The notes under the pieces: generated by a model
What the model was told of the DNA's origin: nothing
The model's input: the letters and a program-made list of their open reading frames with translations, nothing else
Database searches by the model: none
NCBI RefSeq assembly: GCF_032362555.1
Contig: NC_083524.1
Location: 7,116,001-7,180,000 of the forward strand
DNA: 64,000 bases
Source: Amyelois transitella
Taxonomy: Eukaryota; Arthropoda; Insecta; Lepidoptera; Pyralidae
Reading direction: 5' to 3'
Made by a program: the position numbers and the translations under genes
In this document: positions 52,257 through 62,019 of the stretch, in pieces
Layout: each line of letters opens with the position of its first letter
Position numbering within the stretch: the stretch's first letter is position 1

Positions 52257-54010
52257 GGTAATATAAATACTATAAAGCTATAAAGATATCCTGAGCACGA
52301 TTTCGAGGCTGCCACCCACGACCAAAAGAAGGGTGAACAAAAGATGGCGCAGATGGTCATCGCTCGTCTGGAAAAGCAAGACGTAGAGCAATACAATCCG
52401 CCAGAGACGAACCCAAGGAGCGTCTCATCACCGCCTACGAAGAATCGGACAGCCGGCAGTTCCAGAAGCTTCTGTCCGAAATGGAACTAGGCGACCCACC
52501 TGCTACGACGTATGCGCGATCTCACTCGAGACAGAATTCCCGACTCCACACTACGACATGTGGACCAACCATCTACCGGCACATATTCGCTCTGTGTTCG
52601 CCGTAAGCGAATCATTCAGCACAAAAACCGCATTAGAGGAGCTTGCCCTACTTGCCGACAAGATAGAGCAACAAAGCAACATAGGGAAATTTCCGCCGTC
52701 AACATTACCAAGTCGTCGCAGTCACAATTATCATCATAGGCCTAGTCGTCATCGCAACCGGCGGATACGCAATTTCTCATCAACGAAATAAGAAAACTTT
52801 CCGTCGAAATCGCAGAACTAAACTCAAGACCGCCATACAATAACAATTACCGAAGAAATCGATCCCAGTCCCGGCACCGCAACTATTCTCGTCCCAACTC
52901 ACGAGACAATTCGCCATCGCCGCATTGTTTCTAGCACCGACGTTTTGGAGCACAAGCGAGAAAATGTACATCGCCCTGTTCCATCATCACGAAAAACTAG
53001 AAAAAAGAAACCGGAAAACTAGACCGAACGCCGGAACCCGGCGTTCTACCATGTACATTTCGGCTATACTAAGCGGCTCGTAAGTTAGACTAAAAACCAG
53101 TCTAACTAAGCCGCTACCCTACAAGTTGTATGCCGCCAACAACACCGTCATATCAACATACGGCGAAAAAACACTCGAACTCGATCTCAACCTACGTCGT
53201 CCATACAAGTGGAAATTTATCGTCGCAGACGTATCAAAGCCGATCCTGGGAGCCGATTTTCTCAAACCATCAACTCATCGTCGATCATCAAAAAAAAAGA
53301 CTTATCGACAACGTCACGAGTCTAAAGGTCAACGCCCCTGTTCGAGCAATATCATCAATATCTACCTACAATACGCAGTATATACTCGAATAATTCGTAT
53401 CACGCGATACTCGCCGATTATCCCGGAATTACTCGTCTCACCGCCTTTAATATCAACAATAGCAAGATCAACGTTCAACATTACGTCGAAACCGAAGGTC
53501 AACCTGTTCACTGCCGAGCTCGTCCCATACCACCTCATCGCTACGAGAAAGTCAAACCAGAGTTCCAAAACATGATTGAACAATAAATAAATAAATAAAT
53601 ATATACGGGACAAATTACACAGATTGAGTTAGCCTCGAAGTAAGTTCGAGACTTGTGTGACGAGATACTAACTCAACGATACTATATTTTACAATAGATA
53701 CTTATATAGATAAACATCCAAGACCCAGGCCAATCAGAAAAAGTTCTTTTCTCATCATGCCCTGGCCGGGATTCGAACCCGGGACCTCCGGTGTCACAGA
53801 CAAGCGTACTACCGCTGCGCCACAGAGGCCGCAATGACTTTGTCGACCCAGCAAGAGCCCATGGTCATCACCACTTCACGTCGTGCCCGAGATGAACGGA
53901 GACGTCAGTCTGTGGTGATTATCGCTGTCTCAACGCGATCACCAAATCCGACCGCTACCTACAAGGCCTCAAGGTTATCGCTACCTTTTCAAGGTTAGAT
54001 ATTTATGGGT
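52257..54010 (+). pseudogene. Ty3/Gypsy retrotransposon remnant: gag, protease, RT start
   Basis: Frame pieces parallel to the copy at 59863. Gag: MAQMVIARLEK, RLITAYEESDSRQFQKLLSE, LLRRMRDLTRDRIPDSTL, LPAHIRSVFAVSE, LALLADKIEQQ. Protease C-terminus: LYAANNTVISTYGEKTLELD, FIVADVSKPILGADFL, LIVDHQKKRLIDNV. Linker and RT start: LADYPGITRL, VQHYVETEGQPVHCRARP, ending FQNMIEQ. A SINE (53583-53832) interrupts, and RT resumes as CGDYRCLNAITKSDRY...FSRLDI near 53900-53999. Many frameshifts, no zinc knuckle seen, no LTRs found. C-rich codon use differs from the AT-rich neighbours. Confidence 0.75.
53583..53832 (-). repeat. tRNA-derived SINE inserted in Gypsy RT
   Basis: Minus-strand head GCGGCCTCTGTGGCGCAGCG with B box GGTTCGAATCC; body and (AAAT)n tail at the left. 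It interrupts the retrotransposon RT frame. Confidence 0.87.
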
Positions 54011-54450
54011 TTTGCATGTTTCTAGATCTGCGAGATAATCTTACGGAGTGATGATTGAGAACTACAAAATACTTAAATTATCCAAGCACTGATCACTTGT
54101 TAAGGGCTTGTAGTTTGTTTTACAAACATATGACGTCGTGCGATCTGAATTGACGTAAACTGCTGTTATCGCGGCAATTTAAAATTAATAACGTTTTCAA
54201 CGTTTTAAAATACTCCAAAAGATTTATTTAATTAAAATAACAATGCGACAATGATAACAATGCGATCTGTCTGACTTGTCTGACCCATTACAAATAATTA
54301 TTATAAATTGTGTTGTACCTAGTGTTCAAAATTAAATTGTTTTTGATGTCATGTTACTAAAAGAAAATATATTTAAAAATATCTTGAAGAGTTATATCCT
54401 GAACACTTACTTACAATCTTGATAAATTTCAAAATAAACCGAAGAAAATA
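54011..54450. other. No gene seen
   Basis: AT-rich; the Gypsy coding signal stops abruptly at about 54000. Confidence 0.4.
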
Positions 54451-54513
54451 AGGAACACACAGGCACACATTTATTTTGTAAAAAACAAAATAAATGTGTG
54501 CCTGTGTGTTCCT
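54451..54513. repeat. Perfect inverted repeat, 29-bp arms
   Basis: AGGAACACACAGGCACACAT(TTATTTTGT), 5-base A spacer, then the exact complement. Not flanked by obvious duplications. Confidence 0.9.
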
Positions 54514-54751
54514 GACCTGACACAAGAAGCCGTACTTTCAGCCGCTTTCACACTTCCATGGTAGTGCAGGGCTCTCGGCTAGAATTTCTGAGTGGTTTGC
54601 GGTGCCCTTTTTTCAATTCTATAAAGACGTGCGCTATGGATTCAAATTAGAAGAATGTGACAATTATGCCAATTATGACTTTCCATTTTATTTATTTTTA
54701 TTACCTATGATATTTGTGTTTATTAATATTTAATTTCGTATATCTTTATTT

Positions 54752-55714
54752 TATGTTGCCCAACGGAAGTGTGGTCATAAATAACACGGACCCAGGACCA
54801 TCATCGGAAAATAGAATTCAATGCAGTAAGTGTTCCCAACCTCGTTTTTTTAATGGGCAAAGGGGTTTGAAAATACATTTGGCTAAGGCGCATAAAAACC
54901 TGCCTCTTTATACCCCCCATACGCAAACTGAACCTACATCAACTTTAGCACCTTCACCACAACAAGACTAACCATTTCATCAGTACATTTCTGGCTTGAA
55001 AAATTCTAAACCTGTTGTTAAACGAATCCCCAAAAGCACCCGAATATCAGTAGCTGAAAATTTGTCACAATGCATCAAAAATACCATAACCCAAAAAGCT
55101 TGGGAATGCTTACTTACATTCTCATATAGAATTCTACATGTTGAAATAAAAAAATCATCTCGTAAAAAATCATTATCTTCAAATCAAAAAAATATAATTG
55201 TTCTCATGAATCAATTAATTTGCTGATCACACAACCTTGCCAGCACTACAATTTAAAAAATAATGAATAATTTTCTCAATATGTAGAATCCAAAATAGGT
55301 GATGCTGACATCAAAGGAGCAGCACAAATTCTATTTTCAGATGATGCTGTCGCACCCACTACGCCGGAGTCTCTCTCTGCTTTGCGAGATAAGCATCCGC
55401 TTTCCGAAAATCTGAACCTCCCAGATAAACCTTATGACAGCCACACCCCTCTGTCAACTTCTCCAGAGGAGGTTTACCAGGCGGTGATGTCTTTCAGAAG
55501 TGCCTCGGCCGGTGGTCTCGACGGTTTGTCGCCTCAGCATCTTAAAGACTTGATGCGGCACCGTCGGTAGTGAGCTTCTGAAGGATCTTACTAACTTGGT
55601 TAACCTGATGCTGGTCGGAGAAGTGACAACTTCCATAATGGAAGTTGTATATCTGTAATGGAAGTTCCATTTGTAGGGACTCAATAGTGTACCGTTCCCA
55701 GAATGCAAGCTGGC
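54752..55714 (+). pseudogene. Non-LTR retrotransposon N-terminus (R2-type, C2H2 finger)
   Basis: MLPNGSVVINNTDPGPSSEN then IQCSKCSQPRFFNGQRGLKI HLAKAHK, a C-x2-C-x12-H-x4-H zinc finger at the N-terminus. A Ser/Lys-rich linker with stops follows, then DADIKGAAQILFSDDAVAPT, TPESLSALRDKHP, SFRSASAGGLDGLSPQHLKD and LLKDLTNLVNLMLVGEV. The last blocks are the pre-RT and first RT region of R2-superfamily-like elements. The RT catalytic part is gone, cut just before the 3.8-kb TIR element. Frameshifts near 55200 and 55565. Confidence 0.65.
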
Positions 55715-55974
55715 ATATCGACGATGAAGTAGGTATCAATAACTCCTATCTCAATTTTTTCGTTTTTTTTTATTTCACTAATCGGTGCATTTTTTAATTC
55801 TCTATCTCCTAAAAAAACATACGAATTTTGACTTTAAAACAACGATAATAAGGATCATATGAAAATAATACTAAGTTAGTTTCAAATCATGCTGGCAATA
55901 CCTACTATCTGTACTGAAGAAATACCTCCTATCTCATATTGCGTGACTTATGCTGTGAATAGCTACTATCTCCT

Positions 55975-56110
55975 TGAGGCGCGCGCGAAGCTATTCGATG
56001 TTTAGGTAATAAAATATCAGGGAGGGGGGTGTGGCCCGCGCGGGAGTTTGTCCCGCGCGCGTGCCTTCCCCCGCTCCCCGGGTGCACTGTGACCTTCCGT
56101 CATTTTGAAT
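55975..56110 (+). promoter_or_regulatory. GC-rich 5' region of the TIR element, likely promoter
   Basis: A sharp GC-rich island in AT-rich DNA upstream of the gene. It includes a 9-bp-arm hairpin (CGCGCGGGA GTTTG TCCCGCGCG). Promoter role inferred from position. Confidence 0.45.
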
Positions 56111-56403
56111 TACCACGTTACACTTGTTGCGTCGATTTATTGATTACGTGCATAAATAATAACAATTATAGTGAAAAATTGCTTTATTTTACTTGATTAT
56201 TCCTGGATATCACTCTAAATGGTAAGTACTATGGAACTAGTGTAATAAAATATGAAATTAGTATGTTTTCAAACAAAAAGTTGAATAATTAGGTATATTG
56301 AATAAGATAGGAGATATTGCTTTTGATTAAAATTTATTTTGTGGAAAGTGAGATAGAAGTTTTTGTTGCTCGCTAATAGATAATTTATTCTGTTAATTTT
56401 TAG

Positions 56404-58662
56404 CTAAAATGCCACATCCGGGTAGCTCGAGATGGAAAAAAATTGTACATGATATTAATAAAAATCAGACAGCAACGGCGACTACCACCAAAAAGCCTCA
56501 ACCAACGCTGGATAACGAATGTGTTATGAACGATTCTCCTGGCAGTCTTTGCACCGCCAAGGAGAAGGATCGCAGGCAATCATCAGAAATCGAAGAGGTG
56601 TCAGACCAGGTCCCCTTGGCATCTGTTGTAGCTAATGAAACGCATACAGAGGTTGTTGGTTTAGTTTAGTTTAGATGAGAGTACCAAAATATATAAAATT
56701 ATTCGCTCTCCTTTACTATCCCATCTAACAGTAGATACCCAAAATGATTTCAGCGTACTCAAAAAGAGTTTTTCTCTTCCTAATCTAAATGACGAACGAT
56801 ATAATTTTGTAGATAGTTCTTTCCATGCATTTCATAGAATTTCTGTGGATGACAATCAGGATTTTATACCTAAAAGTACAAATAAGGAGATTTTTGCCGA
56901 TATATCCTACGGTAACGTGAATGAGGGCAGAAAACGAAAACATGCAGCTGAACCAAGCTCTTGGAAAAGAAACAAAGCTCCACAACTCCGTATGCGTAGT
57001 GATGAATACTTGGGATATAGGAAACCTAAAGGAGAAAAAATGCAACAAGACACAGTTAGATCTGCCAGGGAATTACAGGAAACTTGTAAATCTAAGTACT
57101 GTGAAAAGAGTAAGTTCCGGGGATGTAACCGTTTCACTGAAGAAATGCGCAAGCAGTTACATTCTCACTTTTGGAAGAATATGTCGTGGGATCAGAGAAA
57201 AATTTATGTCAATGAACTGGTAAAAAGCTCGGAAACAACCCAAAAGACAACGGAAGTATCAGCAGCTGGTGATGATGATGACTCGAGGCGGCAATGTACA
57301 CTGTCGTACTTTCTGCCTATCAAAGACCATGGAAATGTTCAGGTATGTAGAACGATGTTCCTAAACACATTGTCTCTTGGAAGTTTTACTGTGCAGTCGT
57401 GGGTATGGAAGTCAGTTTGTGGTATTACCTGATAGACAAACCTTGAATGAATCACGCCAAAGGGCCATAAAACCCAGAGACGAAAGAAAAGTTCATTCTG
57501 CGAATATCTTTCTTAACAATCTTCCGAAACTGCCATCGCATTACGCAAAGAAGGACACCACAAAGTTGTTTATAGAACCTACTTATCACACACTTACAGA
57601 ATTGTTCAATGATTACAAAAACTATTGCACATTGAATGAAGAACCGCAAGTGTGCAGGTTCACATGTGAAAAGATGTTTCATGAAAAAAATCTGTCACTT
57701 TATACCCTTAAGAAAGACATGTGCGATGTTTGCTCGAGCCACAAAGCTGGTAATCTAAGTGAAGCCGATTTTCAAATCCACACTAGCAAAAAGAACAGAG
57801 CAAGATCTGAAAAAGAGGAGGACAAGAAAAAATCTGCCAATGGACCTGATTCTGACGTTAGATTTAGAGGCCGTGAAGATGTGTCCTTATCTCACTGCCA
57901 GTGCTTTGTATTTTAAAACAAAGCTGGTGTGTCACAATTACACCGTTTATAATTTGACCGCGCACCATTGCACTTGCTACTGGTTTGATGAAACCGCTGC
58001 AGATTTAACAGCGAGCACCTTTACTTCTTTCCTCCTTGATCATTTGGAAAGACATTGCTTAACACCGGAAAAGAAGCCAATAGTTATCTTTTCAGACGGT
58101 TGTACTTACCAAAACCGTAATGTTGTCCTTTCCAATGCGCTGTTACTGTTTTCTCAAAAGAAACAAATAACTATAACACAAAAGTATTTAAAACCCGGGC
58201 ACACTCAAATGGAGTGTGATTCTGTACACAGTGCAATTGAAAGGAAACTGAAAAACAGAGAGATACACCTCTCGAGTGACTACGTTTCAATCACGAAAGA
58301 AGCTCAGACGCCACCTTATGATGTAAAACACGTTAATTTTGATTTGTCAAAAATTATGCTGATCCTGACACTTGGGTGTACAAAAGCATTCGTCCAGGAC
58401 GTAAAGCAGGTGATCCTCAAGTGGTCGACATAAGAGCAATTCAGTACAATCCAGATTTAACATTATTGGTCAAGTTAGACTTTGATGACGATTGGATGCA
58501 GCTTCCACAAAGGCCCAGACCACTTAGAAAAGTAAGTTATTCGCAGCTTAATGCTAGTTCTTTACCGATCAAAGGCACAAAATTGAACCATCTACAACAG
58601 CTAAAAAATGTTCTGCCAAGAGACTGCCACCATTTTTACGACACTTTGCCATATTTACAATA
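56404..58662 (+). pseudogene. DUF7869/Sola-like putative transposase, frameshifted
   Basis: A 5' exon ends at 56221 (aaatg|gtaagt) and an acceptor (ttaatttttag) precedes 56404. The frame starts at ATG 56409, MPHPGSSRWKKIVHDINKNQ. After a TTTAG-triplication frameshift (56662-56677) it continues DESTKIYKIIRSPLLSH, KRKHAAEPSSWKRNK, CEKSKFRGCNRFTEEMRKQL, FWKNMSWDQRKIYVNELV. Later pieces: LFNDYKNYCTLNEEPQVCRF, LKKDMCDVCSSHKAGN, then the core LTLDLEAVKMCPYL, CYWFDETAADL, IVIFSDGCTYQNRN, KPGHTQMECDSVHSAIERKL. Conserved Asp/Glu in LDLEAV, FSDGC and MECDSVHSAIE look like an RNase H-fold DDE/D triad. C-terminus PYDVKHV...SIRPGRKAGDPQVVDIRA. Four or more frameshifts, so dead. The family is common in arthropod genomes but poorly characterised. 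Confidence 0.68.
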
Positions 58663-59033
58663 AGTTAGAGTTAAAATATTTATATTATTATCTTTGTCCT
58701 TTGGAACAGATATTACTTTGTTTTTGGTATAGTTTATCTATTGTTATTAACTTGCAAAGTATAAATTTTTCATGCGAATATGCTAAATGTTTTTAGGAAG
58801 GTGGTATTGCCAATTGTTTATTATATTTTTGATAGTTTTGTCATGTGACTTTTTCATTACTTTACTGCTGACAGCTGCCTACCAAGGCAAATATTTTGTA
58901 TGTTTGATGTTTATGAGTCGCTGTATAAATGATTAGAATAACTAAAAGATGTTTAACTTGTTATTTTGAAATAAAACTACTTTTGTATATAGAAAGCTTT
59001 TTGTAATTCCTCCTATCAAAATCATTAATTCAT

Positions 59034-59294
59034 ACATACATACAATCACGTCTATATCCCTCGCGGGGCAGACAGAGCCTACAGTCTTGTAAAGACTGAT
59101 AGGCCACGTTCAGCTATTTGGCTTTAAGATTGAGATTAAAATAGTGACAGGTTGCTAGCCCATCGCCTAAAAGAAGAATCCCAAGTTTATAAGCCTACCC
59201 CTTAGTCGGCTTTTACGACATCCATGGGAAAGAGATGGAGTGGTCCTATTCTTTTTTATATTGGTGCCGGAAACCACACGGCACATTTTGAGCA
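59034..59294 (-). repeat. SINE-like repeat family A with 11-bp target duplication
   Basis: CATTAATTCAT occurs at 59023-59033 and 59295-59305, directly flanking the repeat, with the (CATA)n tail at one end. This is the clearest evidence in the window that family A moves by target-primed reverse transcription. The only full copy beyond 30 kb. Confidence 0.9.
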
Positions 59295-59523
59295 CATTAA
59301 TTCATCCTAAATAGAATCAATACCTCCTATGTCTGATTATCTTCCTAATTAGATATCCTATTCCTAATTCACTATTAGTAATATAATTGCCTCCAAAATA
59401 AGCTTCTTTTTGCATTTAAAAAATCTTATAATTGTAAACAAAATAAAAATTATTATGTTTTTTTCGCTTCCTGTAAAGATGCCTATTTTGAGATAGGAGT
59501 TATTGATACTTCATCGTCGATAT

Positions 59524-59783
59524 GTAACCGCATGGCGAGCGTCGCCTGTGGAACTTTCCTTAGTCGAATTGTCCGCGCCTCCCGTGCAGAGCGATTCACT
59601 GAATATGTTGCGTCGTCGTAATATAATTTGCGTTTATTTATTACGTGAATATATAATATCTATTGCTGTATTGACTGTATCTATTGTGTGTGTGGAATAA
59701 ACTTATTTGTGATTGAACTAACCGGTTTTTAGTGGACACACACTAGTGACTTTCTTTCACCTCATACATACATTCTCTATATA
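59524..59783 (+). repeat. 5' LTR of Gypsy copy 2 (start uncertain)
   Basis: Its 3' part (GGAATAAACTTATTTGTGAT ... ACATTCTCTATATA) matches 63254-63348. Followed at 59784 by TGGTGACCCTAAAAAGTG, a primer-binding-site-like sequence. AATAAA near 59694 may be the R-region signal. The true start may lie left of the 3.8-kb TIR element (near 55687). Confidence 0.7.
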
Positions 59784-59862
59784 TGGTGACCCTAAAAAGT
59801 GTGAACCGCGTGGACTTACTAGTGCGTGTTTTTGGTAACAGTGGACTTTATTTTTCCTGACA

Positions 59863-60645
59863 ATGGCGGGACATTTACGTGTTCTGTTGTGTAAAAATAA
59901 TTCCAATTGTGTGACAATGCAAGCAGGACAGTCCGCGGTACCAGTGAAACCCGACGGGTCGAAAAAACCCGATCCAACCCCTTCTGCAAGTGCTATTATG
60001 GGAGAGATGGCGCAAGTTTCTATTAATAGTAGAATTCCAGAGTTCTGGAAAGACCATCCAAGAGTGTGGTTTATCAGACTTGAGGCGGTTTTGGCTTCCC
60101 AGAAATTATCAGATGCGACCAGGTACGATATTGTGGTCGCGAAACTGGAGAAATATGTTATTACTCAGGTTTCTGATTTACTGGTCAAGCCTCCGGAAAC
60201 AGAGAAGTTTGCTGCTCAAAAGGAGAGACTTTTAGAAATTTATGAAGAGTCGGAAGAGCGCCAAATAAAAAAACTAATCAGTGATATAGAATTGGGGGAC
60301 CAAAAACCGTCCCAATTACTGAGACGGATGAAGGACTTGCCAGGGCAAAAGATACCGGATGATACATTGAGAATTTTTTGGCAAGGACATTTACCAGCAT
60401 CTGTGCGTGGCATTCTAGCAGTCACTGAATCCAAAGATCTAAATATTTTAGCTTCAGTGGTGGATAAAATTATGGAGAGCCACGGTAGTGAAAATTGCGC
60501 GTCGGAAGTAAGAGCTTCAACGAGTTCGTGCAGCACGGACGTTATTTTAGGCGAGATTGCCAAGTTAAATCTGAAAATCCAGAATATGGAGAGATCCCGG
60601 AACAGGCAGCCTGGAAATAATGCTCCTCTCTTAGAATCTAGTAAC
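59863..60645 (+). pseudogene. Gypsy Gag, N-terminal and middle part
   Basis: MAGHLRVLLCKNNSNCVTMQ ... EFWKDHPRVWFIRLEAVLAS ... RYDIVVAKLEKYVITQVSDL ... KERLLEIYEESEERQIKKLI ... QLLRRMKDLPGQKIPDDTLR ... LPASVRGILAVTES. This is a capsid-like Gag of the Ty3/Gypsy type and forms the retrotransposon particle. The first 19 residues may be upstream of the true start; ATG at 59917 or 59998 would also fit. A LINE insertion interrupts it after ...LLESSN. Confidence 0.78.
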
Positions 60646-60648
60646 TAA

Positions 60649-62019
60649 GTGATTGATCTCACAAGTGAGACCTCACTATGTGAAATAAGAAAACAACCTA
60701 CAACTATTCGGTTTAGTCACAACAAATGCAGAAAACTGAGAAAATTAAATAAAATTATTAAAAAAAATAAAAATCAAATGAATATTAACAAGAAAAAGTC
60801 TCATATAATAAAATCTGGGATCAAAATGTATACAAATATGTGTACTTGTTTAGATTTAACCGAGTGTAAATTGCTGGAAAGTCAGGAGTTATACAGTGTC
60901 GACACCGAGACCTTAAAGGAACAAATCTCCAAACTTGAGGAAAATGTATCCAATCTTTTGGAAAAAAATACTGAATCTCTCGGACAAATCTCCGATCATG
61001 TCATGGCTACTGAAATATTAATTAAAGATGCGAATTACATTGAGGAAATGATTAAATCCGCAGGAGACTTATGTACCTGTGGAATATTTAATGAGTCAAG
61101 CAAAAGTAGTACTGTAGTTCCCTCTCCATGTCTTGGGGACTTGTCTAATAGAGTGCTGGAGAGTGTCGGTGTTGATACCTGTAGCCCCCAGAACACTGTT
61201 ATTTTTTCAGACAGCATAGGACGCAACATGGGTAAACTATTTAGTGAAAATTTAACAAACAAAATAAATTATTGTCTACCCAATTCGAACTTCTCACAAA
61301 TTATTAAGAGTATAAAAAACACACAATTGAGCAACACATCCACAATTGTTATAATGGTTGGAAATAGTTTAAATATTAGTAAAGAAGACCTTATTCAGGG
61401 TCTAGGTACACTGAATAATTTAAATGTATGTAAAATTATTTTTTGTGCTTTTCCTTATATAATTTGCCAGACGCCAAATAGAAATCAATTTATTCATATA
61501 ATTTACTGGTTTACAATCAACAACTTACTGTTAAATGCAAATAAGACCCAATGCATTAAGTTTACACTTCCCAATGTGCGGCAGGCAAATGTAGATATTA
61601 GTATAAGTAATAAAAGATTAGATTTTGTTGATAGTACTACTTTCTTAGGAATAACATTAGATTCAAATTTGAAATGGAATGCTCACATTTTAAAACTTTC
61701 TAAAAGGCTTAATTCTGCAGCCTATGCTATTCGTCGTATTAGGCATTTGACAGATGTGGCAACTGCTAAGTTAGTATATTTTAGTTATTTTCATAGTTTA
61801 ATGTCTTATGGTCTACTGCTTTGGGGAGCAGCAGCAGACATACAAACTATTTTCATTCTACAAAAAAGGGCAATTCGAGCTATCTACGGCTTAAAACAAA
61901 GAGATTCACTTAGAGTTTTTTTCAAAACCCTTAATATTTTTACATTGCCCTCACAATACATTTTCGATAACATTATGCATGTTAGGAAAAACTTACGACG
62001 CTTTCAAAAAAGTAGGTGA
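60649..62019 (+). CDS. Fusion ORF: LINE ORF1 esterase-like part joined to RT C-terminus
   Basis: A 456-residue open frame. Residues 1-60 are very Lys-rich; about 80-130 form a coiled coil (LKEQISKLEENVSNLLEKNT). Then comes an SGNH/esterase-like segment (VIFSDSIGRNMGKLF, TIVIMVGNSLN) as in CR1-type ORF1. Near residue 280 it passes without a break into RT C-terminal sequence: YWFTINNLLLNANKTQCIKF, FLGITLDSNLKWNAHI, LVYFSYFHSLMSYGLLLWG. The RT palm motifs are missing. So a deletion of most of ORF2 created an in-frame chimera. It continues with one frameshift in 61979-62272 (LAKVGKSFLINCIRFYNKLP, stop 62270-62272). Confidence 0.75.
   Translation: MIDLTSETSLCEIRKQPTTIRFSHNKCRKLRKLNKIIKKNKNQMNINKKKSHIIKSGIKMYTNMCTCLDLTECKLLESQELYSVDTETLKEQISKLEENVSNLLEKNTESLGQISDHVMATEILIKDANYIEEMIKSAGDLCTCGIFNESSKSSTVVPSPCLGDLSNRVLESVGVDTCSPQNTVIFSDSIGRNMGKLFSENLTNKINYCLPNSNFSQIIKSIKNTQLSNTSTIVIMVGNSLNISKEDLIQGLGTLNNLNVCKIIFCAFPYIICQTPNRNQFIHIIYWFTINNLLLNANKTQCIKFTLPNVRQANVDISISNKRLDFVDSTTFLGITLDSNLKWNAHILKLSKRLNSAAYAIRRIRHLTDVATAKLVYFSYFHSLMSYGLLLWGAAADIQTIFILQKRAIRAIYGLKQRDSLRVFFKTLNIFTLPSQYIFDNIMHVRKNLRRFQKSR

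Larger units (their letters stand above)
55719..59519 (+). mobile_element. 3.8-kb TIR DNA transposon with DUF7869/Sola-like gene
   Basis: Left end 55719-55754 and right end 59488-59519 are inverted copies (CGACGATGAAGTA ... TCAATAACTCCTATCTCAA); the left copy has 4 extra bases (GGTA). ATAT flanks both ends (55715-55718, 59520-59523) and reads as a 4-bp target duplication. Subterminal words TACCTCCTATCT and variants recur in both ends. One spliced gene runs left to right. A family A SINE copy (59034-59294) sits in the 3' non-coding part. Assignment to Sola, known for 4-bp duplications, is an inference. Confidence 0.75.

Noticed and set aside
57452..57682. Minus-strand ORF inside the DUF7869-like gene
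   Set aside because: Antisense shadow of the coding frame.
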